Source: Ditylenchus dipsaci
Taxonomy: Eukaryota > Nematoda > Chromadorea > Rhabditida > Anguinidae
DNA: 64,000 nucleotides
Reading direction: 5' to 3'
Assembly (NCBI GenBank): GCA_004194705.1
Contig: SADC01001200.1
Location: forward strand, 1-64,000
Positions 37,201 through 52,200 of the stretch are shown here, piece after piece. Positions within the stretch are counted from its first letter, which is position 1. The number at the start of each line of letters is the position of its first letter. The notes beneath the pieces are model-generated. The model was not told where the DNA came from. It made no database searches and saw nothing but the letters and a program-made list of their open reading frames with translations. Made by a program: the position numbers and the translations under genes.

Positions 37201-40200
37201 CGAGACTCGACTGTAACAGAGTCCCTTAATTTTGTAAACGCCAATAGGCACATTTTTATTTTCTCTAAAAGTTAAGCCTAGGAAATTCGGATTTAAAGAA
37301 AAAGTGAAAAAAAACAAGTTTTCAGCTGGATATAGTCAAACCAGAGACATGAAATTTGACTCAAACTGTCATGGATATTTTTGTGCAAAAAAGATATAAA
37401 TTTGTTTATATATTTTGTTTATTATCATCCCATGATTCCAAGTAAGTAGCTTTTGAGACTCGAAGTGGCTTCGTCCGCAGCTAGTTCAGCCTCTTGCCTA
37501 AGCCTGAGGCCAGGCACATTTATACCTTGAGCAAACCCATGCGAAGCAGATTGGCCAAAGCAGTACTGTTGCCACCTAAGCCAAGATTGTTGAGCAGGTT
37601 GGCTGATCTACCGTTTAGGGCTCTTAGTGCACAGAAACCACAGGTGGAAGGACAGTGTCTCGACATACCTATATTGGTCAACTATCACAAATTAGATGAG
37701 AATTAGTAAAGCAGTTTAAAGGACCATAATTTTTGGGCGCAGCGGCATTACCGAAATTCTAATTGCCGAGGGACAATACTCTTTGGTATAGCACCTTACT
37801 TTTTTGAGTCATTCAAATTTAAAATATAGTGTTACACGAATGAGTGGGAAAAACTTTTTTTGTGGAAAAAAACCATAGTCCTTTAAAGAATGATCTAAAA
37901 CATACATGCTATGTACAGAGTGGCTGTGCAATAACTCCGAAATCTGCAAACCAAGCAAATAAAAAAGGTTAGTATTATTATTGCCCTAAATCGTAGCTTT
38001 AAAACAAGCTACGAAGTTTTTGTTGGATGATTTCAGAAATTCAGCATTTTTTCAGCGGTTTGAATAGAGCTAATTTTTTAGAAAATATGGTCCGTTCAGA
38101 ACATTTTTGCCAAATTTCCCCAATTTTTCCAATGACTTATACAGGGTATCGGTCTCAATAATTAAAAAATACATTTGGGCAAAAAAAATTCAAGTAATTT
38201 TTAAGTAAAATATCATTTCATCCAGTGGTTCTTGCTTGCTTGCCAGGGTGAAGCGAAAAATGATTTCAACGTAAAATTTGAAAAATAAAAAATTTTGTGC
38301 TCTTATAAAATGATAAATCTACTTGAAAAATCTTGTATCATTAATGCTGAACCAGGTGCCTACATATGCCTTGGCTGTTTTTTTTCTTCTAAAAAGTTGA
38401 CTATGTTAACCAGAATCACCCTAATCACAATCCTAACCATATTGGACAGTGGGACCATGTTATTTTTGCAGGAAAAAACAACATGGAGACCAATCAATAA
38501 TTTGGCACCGGACTCGGCACTAGAGCATTGATACTGCGATTTTATATTGTTTTAGAAAGCTGGGGTACAGGGAGGGAACTGATCGGTAAACACACAAATT
38601 AGTCGGTAAATTTTAAAACACATAACAAAAAGCGAACCTTTCACAATTGATAGCCCTATCCGACAAGAGCCTATTCCTCCCAGACCACCTAAGCCGAGAC
38701 TAGAGGTGGTGCAGCAGGCATCATCAGGACTAGTTCCAAAACAACTGCAAGTGGCAGGGCATGCACTTGGGCATTGTTGACCAACACAGGGTCCAAAAAA
38801 GTTGGTTCCAGTGGGACAGTTCCTTTCTCGTGTGCTTCCACACACAAATTCTATCAGTGGCGATATAAAGCACAAAATAATACACAGGGGGACATTCTGG
38901 TCAAACACTTTTTTCCGCAAAGATATTAGGAAAAGCACGTTTGTGAAAAGCCAGTCCATAAGTTAGTTGGCTTGAAAAAACTTGTAATAACTACATTTAA
39001 TTCAGCTGAAATTGAACAAAAATGCGAAAGAAGAGTAAAATAATTAGTAATAACAAAGGTGAAAACCTGCAACTAATCAAACACACAGCCAAATCACAAA
39101 CACAAAAGCATCTAGGTGAGTTGATTTGAATAATGACGAAGCTTATTTTGGGCTTTGCAAATATAGACTAAAAAGCAAATTTATCCATTGTTTTTAGCAT
39201 GATTTTGAAGTAGAAAAAAACTAACTGAAAAGATTTAGGAAGCTTTTAAAATTTTTTAATGATAGAGTTAAGTAAATTAAAGCTATAATTTTAGTGACAT
39301 TTATTCTGTTGATTTAGAAAAATTTCGTAGTTCGAGCAGAGTTATAATTTTTTGGTTGAGTTTATAAAGTCAATAGTTATATTAATTTTTTTAAGTGACA
39401 TCAACCATTTTTGATTTTATATTTAACTAATTGTTTTTTATAATTTTATTTGTTATTTTGAGGATCTGTGAGGGATCTTAAAATCTGTCATTACTTTTAG
39501 AGTCTTGTGCCGTAATTTTGTGTTAAACTTCGCTGTTACAAATAAAAACCCCTAGAATAATTTTCAGTTAATGTTTGACTTAACACGAGAGAGGCGGTGT
39601 TGACCAGACTATTTTTTGTTCAGAATTTCACACGATAACTGAAAATAACGGGAAACAGAACATATTTTAAGAGGACTGATTGATTGTGTTGGTAGTGTTT
39701 AGCAAAGCTCTCAAAAAATTAGGTTTTTTAGCAAAATATAAGTTTTACGTCAAAATTGATTTGAATTTTTTTTGCGAGTCTTGCTAAACACTCCCAAAGC
39801 CTCTTTTTACTCTGCTTCAGAGCTTTTTCTGGTGCAGTTTTTCTTGCTCTGTCCAATAGTATACATCGATAACTAAAAAATGACGTTATCAGACTTTTTG
39901 CTTTTTTATAAATATGATTTTTTTTATAAATATTAAGTATCAATAAGGTTTTTAAAAAATGACACAGTTATTTCTTTGAACTAAAATTTTTACATTTACA
40001 TAAATACCTTGAAAATGTCTCATTAGAAAGTCCATGATCTGCGCTTTCTTTTACATCATAAATAATTGAAACTAGTAATAAAAATTTACGATATCTGCCC
40101 TTTTTTAGTTACACAAGCAAAAATCTAGACTTGTCTGGTTTTTAAGGTCAGCTGACCTGCAAATAGTGACTTTTTTTCAATTTAATCCAAATTTTGCATT

Positions 40201-43200
40201 AGAAGGTGCTTTTAGGACAATCAGGCATTTCAGGGCTAAATGGCCATTGCCGTCTGCGACAACGGTTGTCCCTGCCAATTCGAATAAGTTTCGTAATCAT
40301 TGTACTTCTGTACAGGTTTTTCAACTTGGTTTCTAACAAAACAAGGCCTAGAATTTAATTTTAGGTATGGTTTTGTTAGAAATAGAGTTGAAAAATCCGT
40401 ACAGAAGTTCAATGATTAGGCGAAAATTTTTGAATCGGCGGGGGCAATTAAAAGCAGGTAACAATGGCCCTTTAAAGGGGGGGGGACACTTGGGGTGGTT
40501 GAGAAATGGTTTTGTCAACCTAATGAAAACCCATTGACGGGTTGCAAAAAGATTTTAAATATATATTATTTATGTGATTTTATGATGGGTTTCACTACAT
40601 TATTTGGCATCATTTAGTGAAACCCATCATAAAATCACATAAATAATTTTATATTTAAAATCTTTTTGCAGCCCGTCAATGGGTTTTTCATTAGGTTGAC
40701 AAACCCATTTCTCAACAACCCCCCCCCCCCCCAAGTGCCCCCCCCCCTTTAAAAAAATCCGGATTCTGGATTTTTATACCACCGGTTTCGGTAAATGGCT
40801 AGGTGAGATTTGTCAAAAACGAAATTTTTCAAACGTAGTTTTTGTCAAAGCGAAACTTGTCAAGACGAAAATTTTCAAAACGAATTTTGTCAAAACGAAT
40901 TTTGTCAATACGACATTTGTCACATGCAGAATTTGTCAAAACGAATTTTGTCAATACGAATTTTGTCAAAACGAATTTTGTCAATACGACATTTGTCACA
41001 TGCAGAATTTGTCAAAAACGAATTTTCTCAGACACTTATCAGTCCAAAAAAATTTCACCCTCCATTTTTTTCGGTCATTTGTCGTGTAAATCAATTACAT
41101 GGTGTTTTTGCACTAACAAGTATTCTCGTTCAGGTAATAAAATGAGCATGTCAAGCGAGTCGAGTGATGGTGAGGAAAACGCGCCAGCAATGTTTCCCTT
41201 CGAAGTATTTTCTGAAGAGCCGAGAATTGAGAAGACCATAAGTTCACACAACAAAAAGATGTTGGCAACTGGTGGTATGTTTTTTCTTTTTCCGTTTTAA
41301 CTAAACCTGTGTAACCGGTTATGGTATTGAAGGCTTCACATTCTATTTTGGCTACTCCACAACTCTTCACGTTAAACAAGCCAATGGGATATAAACGCCG
41401 GCGGAAGTCTACCATTGCTCGGAGCGTCTTCGTCGCACTTGTAAGATGATAATCTGGATAGGTAGGTAAAGGCAAAGCAGCTAATGAGGGATGATCCTGT
41501 GACAATGACAGCTAAGAAGGCACGAATCGATGCACTCTCAGAAGCTCACTCGGTATCGTGGCTGTAATGAAAGAACAGAATGTCGACAGAGTTTTGCAGC
41601 TGGAAAAGCACGTAAGTCATGCTTACTTAACGTATATGTCCGTAACGAATTGTCATTATTTCTTTAGAGAGTATTTCCGGTTCCAACAGGCAAAACTACA
41701 ATTCCGTGTCATTCTATTTGTTCGTGCGAAAACTTTGCTGTTTGGCTCTGATTGATCCAGCTTTTGTCGGGACTGCACTTGAATGTCTGAAGCAGGAAGC
41801 CATGAATTTTTCGGAGGAACAATGGTACCAGAAAGTGGGCATGTACATCAATTATTTTGAATCGGTTCACAAATTTTTGCGTGTTTTTCAGTTTTAGTTT
41901 CAATTTTTTAGACTTGGGTACAGAGACGAAATAGGTGCGTTGAAGGATATAAACTGTAACAAATATCAACTGTATATTTAGGCAAAGAGTCTCATCAGCG
42001 AGTGTTTCGCCTATCTCAGGGTATCGGTTTGGTTGAGACAAGCAATTTGGCTCAAAAGCGAAAAGTTGAAGGAATCAAAGAAGCTTTGGCAGTATTCAAC
42101 CCAGAAGAGATAAGCGATAGTATGGCGAGAATCGCCAACGCGATTGATGATATCCAGTTAGATGATCTAAGTTTTGATGGAAGTTGATTTTTTTTTGTGA
42201 TGTCAATTGTACACGTTGTCTGATAAAATATGTGATAAAAGGAAAGGGATATTGTATGGGGAATTGTGGGAATTGTTAAATTGTTGAATGGGGCGTGTGA
42301 TTAAGTACTTGATGTTAGGAATTACCGTATTTTTACAATAGAGCCGAAAAGAATTAGAAAGTCTCCAGTTAACAAATTGAAGTCAGGAAAATGTTCAAAA
42401 AATACTGAAAATTACTATAGTCTGTATGCTTCCTGCATTGAACTTAGGAACAAGGAACTTCCCATATTTTTTACCTGAAACAAAATGGAATAGAATTTGA
42501 CGCCACAGAACCATTTAGCTTGAATCGTTCGATAAATTTAGGGAAGTTGGCGGTGCTAGAATATGTTAATTTAAGGTCCAACAAGTCTTTGAATAAAGTA
42601 ATATCCGAAGTCCTAGTCTAAATAATGTTGTACAAGTTTCGTTTTTGACAAATTTCGTTTTGACAAATTTCGTTTTGACAAAATTCGTTTTGAACAAATT
42701 CGTTTTGACAAAATTCGTTTTGAAAATTTTCGTCTTGACAAGTTTCGTTTTGACAAAATTCGTTTTTGACAAATTTCGTTTTTGACAAATCTCACCTAGC
42801 CGGTAAATCAGGGATGTCATTTGGGTTGATTAATCCGAAAAAGGTTGATTTGAGGGGTTGGCCAAACTTGCGGACAATATTTTGCGGATGCGTGTTTCCG
42901 GACGTGATTTTTTCGGACGGAGCTTTGCGGGCGAGGTTTTGCGCCTCAACTTTTGCGGATCAAATGTTGCGGATGCAAGATTTGCGGACGAACATTTGCG
43001 GACGAGGGTTCACGGACAATATATATAAATAGATCTCTTTCATTCTGCAAGATTCACTAGCCCTCAATCGCAGTCACTCAGTCGTAGCCACATTGCGTCC
43101 GAAAATTTTTGTAAGCAAATACTGATCCGCAAAAATCGGTCCGCAAATGTTGCTTCCGCAAAATTTCGTCCGCAAATCTCCGTCCGCAAAATTTGGTCCG

Positions 43201-46200
43201 CAAGCGCTGCGTCCGCAAAATGTTGTCCGCAAGTCTGGCCAACCCGATTTGAGACACGAGGAGCAGTGTTGTTCCAGCGCCGAGATAGGAGCCAGCGCCG
43301 GCGCCCACCCCTTTCTGAAAAAAGACCCCAGCGCCGGCGCTCATTGCAGCGCCGACGCCGGGTTGATAATTTTGTTTTTGCTGTAAATTTTATGAAAAAT
43401 TTCTATTTTTAAAACAGTATGTTTTCTACAGTGAGAGTATTAATAATTTTTGTTATCCATATCAATTAGCAGCGTACTGTTTTATTTCCTCTATTAATTC
43501 CTGATGGTGAGTGTATATTGAAATACAGGGTGTTTAAGAAATCCGCAAGACTTAAATGCCTATAACTTTTTTCTGGATCGAATTTCGAATTTGTGTTTTA
43601 GCTAATCGTTTTCTCTTGACGAGCAATTTTGTTAATTGTATAATGTATAAAATACGATATTCGCCTGGTCCCCCTTGTGATTCGGGTTTTAGCCATCTAG
43701 AGGCCACATACAGACCAGGACCAAAACCACAGGAAGGGGAGGGTGCAAGCGAAAATCGTATTTTTGACATTATAAACTAGGGTTGAGTGATGGGTAATTA
43801 CCCGAGTAATTACCCGGAGAAATACTAAGTATTTCTCCGTAAAGAAAAATCGGAGAAATACTATTTTTTAGTATTTATTGCAGTTGACCTTCGATATTTT
43901 TTCTGAAAACTGTTTTTTTCTGCTACTCTATTCGTATTATAGATGGAAAATTTAGATGTCCAAATTCAAGCCCTTTTCCTGGTGTTGGAATTACTACAAT
44001 CGAGTTAAAGAAAGAAATGCAAATAGGAATCTAACAGTGGTCGGTTTGTGCAAGTTCTGCAATGCTGGCTACAAGTCAGATGCGAAAAGAATGGAGAAAC
44101 ACTTGTAGGTTGTTTACTTTCTAATTATGCAGGATTCACTTCCCGCTTGAGCCATGCTTTTTCTTTACACTACTGGTCTCCTTTTTAATGTCAAAGGTTC
44201 GACTCCCAGCTGATACATTTTTCATTATTTTATTTTTCTGCGATATCTTCTTCATTTTTATGCTGATATCTTTTGAATGTTTTTATTTTATAAGTATAAT
44301 TGCTTTCTTCATAGAAAATTTTATGGCAATTATGGTCGACAAATATCACAATCGCCACTAACCATTCACTTTTTATTAGGATTAACTATTAACCAATCCA
44401 CCTACACTACTCAGCCAGAAATTTTTTGGTTTAGGTATCATCCAGGTGTTTTGAGTGATATCCAGATGGTTCGGGTACTATCCAAGGGGTTTGGGTACCA
44501 TCCATGTGATTTGGGTACCATCCAGCTGGTTCAGGTAACATCCAGGTGTTTTGGGTGATATCCAGATAGTTTGGGCACTGTCCAGGTGATTTGGGTACCA
44601 TACCGGTGGTTTGGGTACCATTCATGTGGTTTGGGTACCATCCAGAGGGTTTAGGTATCAGCAAATAGTATTTCTCCGCTTTTCGGGTAATTTCCGGTAA
44701 TTACCCGGGTAATTACCCGGAAAGTATTTCTACGGAGAATTACCCAACCCTATTATAAACTTAACGAAATTGCCCGTCAAGAGAAAACTATTGGCGGAAA
44801 CAGAAATTCGAAATTCGATCTAGAAAAAAAGTTATAGCCATTTCAAATCCTGCAGATTTCTTGAAACACCCTGTATTTTACCTATCCCGAGAAATAAGTC
44901 CATATGAGGTGGAATTATTAGAGTGTGGGAGTTCATGAAAGGAATGAGGTAATCCATATTAGTTTTGTGAAAAAAGGGTATGTAAATTACTTTTTCAACA
45001 ATAACATATGATACCCTAATCATATTAAAAAAAACAGAAATAAACTAAAAGATGAAGAAAATAAATAAAAGAAATGTAATATTGAAAGAAATGAAAGAAA
45101 TTGCACCACAAAAGTTCAGATATTTAGATTAAAACTAAGAATAATTGTCTTTTTCAATATTAGGCGGGACACGGACAATTCGCCTCCAGGACAATTTAGG
45201 CGAATTGTCTAGGCATTTAGCGAATTAGCCGAATTGTCCCGGAGGCGAATTGTCGCGGACCCATATTAGGCTGTTGAATTTTGAAAAACAGCGCCGGAGC
45301 CATAGCTGTTCAAAAAACAGCGCCGGGACGAAATATTAAAGCGCCAGCGCCAACGCTGACCAAAAATTTTCGTTGTCCATAGCGCCGGCGCCGAGCGCCT
45401 GCCCGGCGCTGTTTTTCCTGGGGCAGCGCCTGCGCCGGCGCTAGAACAACACTGACCAGGACTTCTTACAAATCTAATTCTAGTGCCAAAATCTGATTTT
45501 TTAAAGATTTGGTGGATTTTAAACACCAAGAATTCTTGAAAATCTGATTTTTAGTCGCGAAATCTCTTTTTTTCAAAAATTTGTCTGATTTTTTAAAAAA
45601 CTTGAGTTGGAAGCCCTGCGGTAAATGATGTTTTTAGAAATCCAGTGTGAAATCCGTATGATACTCTAAATTCCAAGCCCAATATTCTCCCTAATTTTTT
45701 CAACTAGATGTTCAATATAATTTTTTTTTAAATTTCCTTTTATTCAAAACACGATAAAAAGGCACTGAAAATTCAAAAGAAATGTGGAATTTAAAAAATA
45801 AATAGGGATGCTTCGTTAGTCAATTTTATAGTCAGAAACTGTCTAGTCTTGCCAATCAGCAGCAGCAGCATTAGCAGCTATATTTCCAATTGCAGTCATA
45901 TTGAGGATGGTTCTTCCAAAACCGTCTCCTTGATCATCTGGCTGAGACTATTGGTAAGAAAGCGCATAGGCACAGCTACCAGACTGTTAATAGATCGGAA
46001 CAAGCCTTTCTGACGATTGATAATTCGCTTCAGCTTGCTGTTATTCTCCTTCTCGCTGGCAAGTTCCTTGAAAATATATTTTTACTTATTTAAAATGACG
46101 CAACATTTTTGTAACCTTGTCTTTAGCCATGAGCTCCTGTTCCATTTGCTTGATCTTGTTTGTTGAAAGTGGAGCATGTGTGTCATGCTTGTAAGAGCCT

Positions 46201-49200
46201 CACCAAAGCTTGGTCAGCTTTGGTTTTGTACATGTGCACCACTTCCAGCTTCTCTTCAAAAATGCGATCGTAGCATTCCTGGGACTCCACCTGAGAAGCC
46301 TGAACCTTCACCGACGATTCCTTGCTACAACTGCCTGCTTTGGCATTCAAAGACAACATGTCAATTTCTCGTTGGATGTGCTGGGACAGTGAGTTACTGT
46401 TATTGACCATCTGAGCAGCATCTCGTACCCCCTGTTGTCACTGATAGTCTCCGTCGCTGACTTCTTGAATTTAACCAATTGATAAGTACATTTGGCTGGC
46501 TACTAGAAGTGGACGGCTAAAATATGGTTTATTTTGCATTTTTATTGGAAGACTAAAATGCATATTATAAAATTAATTTTGGATATTTGAAATTGGCTGT
46601 TACTGAAGTGCGTCTTCAAAAGTATGAATTTCGCCAGCAAATTTTATATTGTCATTTTATTTGTATTTTGTTGTAATGATCTCCGGTGAATGCTTTGAAA
46701 AATGTAGAGTGTAAGAGATTTGAAAAAATGTGAATTTTTTAACCTTCTTAATCTCTACACTTCTTGAACCATTCAGCTGAGTTTATAGCTTATTAGAAAG
46801 TCAAGATCCAGGACTACATGTTAGTACAAAAAATTTAAAAATGATAACAAAAATGCAATGGGACACTTTATACTTCGTTTCCCAATGATTGCCCAAGAAT
46901 TTCTTAGCAACATTGCTCAGCAATCATTGCTCAGCAATACATTGCTCAGCAATGATTTCCCAATCATTGACCGATCATTGCTCAGCAATGTTGCTCAGCA
47001 ACTATTGCGTATGTTTGAATTTTTGCAAAAAATCGAAAAATTTTAACGTGCAATTTTTTCATATCCCTGTAGTAGTGCATACATATATCGAATGTTATAT
47101 TTTCTGCTTTTTTAGAAGTCGAAGCAAGTTCAACTGATCAGCGAGTGAAATGGACGTGGAAGAAATCAAGCCACCAGGCAAAGCTGTGGATCTCAACGAC
47201 AAGCAGAAGAGTATTCTTGCAGAAGTGGTCAAGAAGCGATCGGCAATCTGGGATGCCAAGGATCCCGACTACAAAAAGAAGACTGTGGAAAATTGGATGG
47301 ACGTGGCGGATGAGTTCGAGCAGCGATCAGGCAGCAAGTATGCTCATCAAGATCTACAGAAGGCGTGGAAATCAATCACAACATACCACAGCACCGTAAG
47401 TTCCTTAGACAGATTTTATGTGTCGAGAATCTTTCTCTTACAGGTGAAGAACAAGGTCAGAGTGCTTCGGGTGTCGCTGCCAAGGATAATAAATAACCGC
47501 GCTCGTCTCTCGTATAATACCATACTCTCTGCGTAGGGATCTTCAATCTGAACTTCGTGTCGTATAAAACAAAATTCTTTTTCTTAGGCTCGTCATACGG
47601 TCGAAAGTGCATTTGGGCAACTAGTGCAGCGTTTCAGCATCTTCAGGAAGCCTCTGCAAGTAAGTACTGAACAAGTCCAACGACTCCTCTTATCAACAGT
47701 CCTTCTTCACAATATGCTCGGGCCTGTGAGGGAAGAAATTGACGAGGATGTGCAAGTAGCGGTTCGTGGAATGGCGCTTCAAGGAGGAACGAGACACTTG
47801 ACCAGAGCAGGGACAGAAGTTCTGTTATTGCTGTTAAGTCCGTTATGTTCGTGGGTGTTCAATAAAGTATTGGATCTGACATGAAATCTAACAGTGTGCC
47901 CCAATTCGTGTGTGGATCAATTCGCTTAACGCCCCAGAATACCACTACATAAGTACCACTACCCAAGTAGCACCACCCAGAAACAGCTGCCTGAGGACCA
48001 CTTATCCCTGGGGATGAATTGTCCTGGAGATGGATTGTCCTGGGGATGAATTGTCCCGGGGATGAATTGTCGCGTACCCGTGTGAGTTGTCGTCGTATGT
48101 TGTTGCGTTGACTTGGATGCGTTAGTGTTATTATTGCGTTCGTTTTTTTGTTCGCTAAACGTGATTCTGGCCGAAGAAAAAGATCATGATAAAATCATGG
48201 GAAGTGGTGATTTAGTGGTGACACTACATAAAATAAAAAATGAAATACCGTATTTCCTCTAATTGCCGCCCCGGGGCGCTTATTTTTCGATCGACCTCAA
48301 AGGGGGGCGCTTATTAGAGTCATTTTGGAATTTTCAAGTGAAAATTCAAATTTTTTTTGCGGAATCAGTACAGCTCGCGGGAACTAAGAAAACGTGAAAA
48401 AAAACCTATTCGAAAAAAAAATTCTGGACCGAGATACAATAGCTCAAAGTCGAGGGGGGCGGCAATTAGAGGGGGGCGGCAATTAGAGGAAATACGGTAA
48501 TTGCCATAATGAGAGGCAAAACTCAAGAAAAACAAACAAAATCTCTAACTCAATCACCGTACACGATATCTTATATTTTGAGAAAACCTTGCTCAGAAAG
48601 TTGCTCATAGTTGTTTTAAGTAGAGGCCTCTAATTTTTTATACGAGAAAAACCTTGCTGAACAAGTTGCTCATAGTTGCTGAGCAACATTGTGTTGGGAA
48701 ATGATTGCCGATGATGGGAAATGATTGCTGAGCAATGCTTGGGCAACAATTCTTGAGCAAGGTTGTTGATAGTTGCTGAGCAATGATTGGGCAATGCTTC
48801 GGAAATATTGGGAAACTAAGTATAAAGTGTCCCAATGATAAATGAAAATGTAAAATTTTCTGGTGAAATTTAGACTCTTGAGTAGGGTTGTCGGCTCGGC
48901 GCGCCGATTTCGGCTTTTCAGGCCGAAAAGCCGAAAATTTTCGGCTTTCGGCTCGGCTCGGCCGGCCGAAAATTCCGGCTTTCGGCTCGGCGCGCCGAAA
49001 ATTTCAATTTAAAATCATTTATTGTCCCGGAATGAAACTGTCTCCATTTTTACGTCTCGGACGCAGACTCGGCCGGCCGAAAATTTCGGCGCCCCGACAA
49101 CCCTACTCTTGAGGGAGCGATAAAATTTGAGCAATTTGAAATTTTTCTTATATTCAAAATATATTTGATTATTTTTATTTTAGTGTATGTTTTGGCAAAG

Positions 49201-52200
49201 TATTAAAGTTTTAACTTTTTTAAATACTGTGTTTCTCTAATAGTTAAGGTTAACTTTTCAACCTCCGAAAATCGGAGAAATTCGGGGTCGATCTTTAATT
49301 TTGGGTGCTCAACCAGAATCAAAAAGTAGAATTGGTAGAGCTTGTGGGAGTTAAATTATCTGAGCTGAGATATAGGTTCTCAAAGTTGGGGTGTGGGCTT
49401 AATAGAGAGTGTGGGCGTATTAGAAAGAACACGGTACATTTATTTATTCTTTTTGAAATACCCAAAAAAATTAATTAAAAAACCGTGAACTTTAATTTTT
49501 GGAGTTAAAATATCTTGAGTGAAATTAACTTTGAAATCACCAGTTTCTCCCCTTTCAATAAGCATTCAACAACTTCCTCGTAAGTGGCCTGACAACTATT
49601 GCATTGCTGCAGTTCCTGCTGCTGCTGCAACACTACACTTTTTATGGTGTCCGACTGAGTTTTTTCAAGAACAGCTCCATCTTTTTGCCGTTGAGCATTC
49701 ACCCAGCTAGGCAACACATTGGCTGCTTTACCAAAGCACATGTCTTGACGGTTGCTGTTGGAGGAGAAGGCTTTGGCTACGGTTCTGCCAAATACATGAT
49801 GCTGAAAAGAGAAACAACAGTTTTTTCGATTTTCGCCCAAATTACTGGGATATTTGATACCCGGGTAGAGCTAAATTAGCCGGTACAATGCACTAATGCA
49901 GCCCTACTTTATACCCATGAATGTGCACTGTTGGACAAATTTGTAAGATATATTTTCTTACTCTCCTTCTAGTATTTCCGAAAAATTCTTTGAGCAATTC
50001 AATTTTTTTTTCACTTTTTAGCTTCAAAATAAAAAAATTGAAATTTTACATTTGATGTTTGTTGAGAGTGTATGGGAAGCTGAGAAGCTGGCTTGAAGCT
50101 AGGAACTGACAAATTAGAGCTGACCACCTTGGGTCGGCTGTCTTCGTCTTCAGAATCATCCCAGTATCTAATCGGACACCCATCCATTTCACCATCATTC
50201 CACTCTTGGTCAGCAAAAGGGGAGTGGAGGCAGAGTTGCTAGAAGAAGAAGAGGAAGAGAGCACGATCATTTTACGCTTTTTAGTTGTCTGAAATACAAG
50301 CTTTGAGTTGACAGCTTGGGGGTTAGAAGCATATTTGGATATTTTGAAGTCGAAACAGGTCAAAGGCAATTTTCGGTCGGAGTGCACAATGTGTCCTTCT
50401 CCCGAAATCGCCCAGCGCCAACTTCTGAGGCATTAAAACACGCGAAACGATAGAAGCCACGTTTTAGGTGTGGAAGGCACACCCTCCTTGTGGTTCGTTC
50501 TGTGCTCCTGTGGTTCGATTTTTTTCTCTCTAAAAAGTGCCTTCTCACACCTAAAAACGTGTTTTCTGTCGTTTTTAGCGTGTTTTAATACCTCAGAAGT
50601 TGTTTTCGGGCGATTTCGGGAGAAAGACGCATTGCGCACTTTAGCCCGATTTTTTATTTTAATCTATTTTTTAAAATTCGAAATTTTATTAACCTGAGCA
50701 TCCTCACTATCCCACATCATATTGTGCACCACCGAAAAGCTGCTGTTATTGTCAGTAGACTGGGCAGGAGGCAACTGATGTGCCGGCAAGCCAAGTGGAG
50801 TATAGTCCTTACCAGCTCCATTGTTCACATTTGGTCGGGAGCTGTAGCAAGCAATGTCGGTCACGAATCGACTCAGTTGACCCTGTTGTTCTCTGTTCTC
50901 AGAAATGTTAGAGCAAGTGGAGTAGTGGTTAGCTTGCACATTTTCGAAAGGCTCACCAAACTGCTCAGGGAATCAGAAAAGTACTGAGCGTGCGAGCTAC
51001 TATTGGCTGAATTGTCCGAGAAAAAGAAACGCTCATCGGACACGCTCGAGTATTTTGACATTTTGGTGAACAAATCTAAATAATGACTAGAATACTGAAA
51101 GCGTTGAAAAAATAATTTTATCGTCTCTCTTCTTTATCTAATCAAACAGTATTATTGGAGATTGTGTTTTTCTTGTGGTGGTTTTATTATAGTTGTCAAT
51201 CAAATTGGCCTCCAAGGCATCTAAGATGAAACAGACAGACACATTTGCATGTGTGTGAAGCAGCAAAGATTTCTGGTGGCAAAACAGGTCTTTGAATATT
51301 GATTGATTTTCTGAGTAATATTACAAAACAGTTAAATCTTTGTTACAGTCGACGCTATATACAACGAACACGTAGTAACCGACATTTTTGTCCATTATAT
51401 AGAGCTTCCGTTATATAGATATGTATACCTTAGAAATGGAAATTTTTAGTACCGCCGGCTTTGCCGCCGCAATGTTTCAAACATGCGTATTGAGACAATT
51501 TTTAATATCCAATTTTGGGGATTATTAGCCATTTGTCCGTTATGTATAGAATCCTCTTCAGTCAATTTCAATGAAAACAAGCAAACTAAAGCTATTGTCC
51601 GCTATACAGAGCTGTCCCTTATATAAAGCGTCGACTGTATTTCCCTTTTCAAGCTAAAAATTAATTTTCAGATTTTTCACCGAACAAAGTCAACAAACCA
51701 GCTTCTGATAGCTGAGATTGCGCATTTCGCCCCGAAGATTAACAATGTGTTTATTTTTCGTGTGTAACATAAATTTAAATATCAATTTCAAATTGGTTGA
51801 CTCTGTTAGTTTAAAGAGGCATGCCCACGCCAATAAGAGGTGGTGCCCGGAAATTCAAAATTGTTTCCTAGTCATTGAAATTCTGTACGGATTTTTCAAC
51901 TTGGTTTCTAACAAAAATATACCTAAATTTAAATTCTAGAGCTTGTTTTGTTAGAAAACAAGTTTAATAATCCGTATAGAAGCTCAATGATTAGGAAAAA
52001 ATTTGAATTCCCGGGCACCACCTCTTATTGGCGTAGGCATGCCCCTTTAAAGAGCATTTCCATCACTTAAAAAGGCCAAAAGTTTAATTAATTGTTGAGC
52101 ACTGTAATAAAGGTGCGTGGGCGTTTGGTCCAAAAAGTGCACTTTTTTGAAAATCGTGCCATAGTGCAGCTGCATAGTTTTGTGAATACTGTTCTGGCAT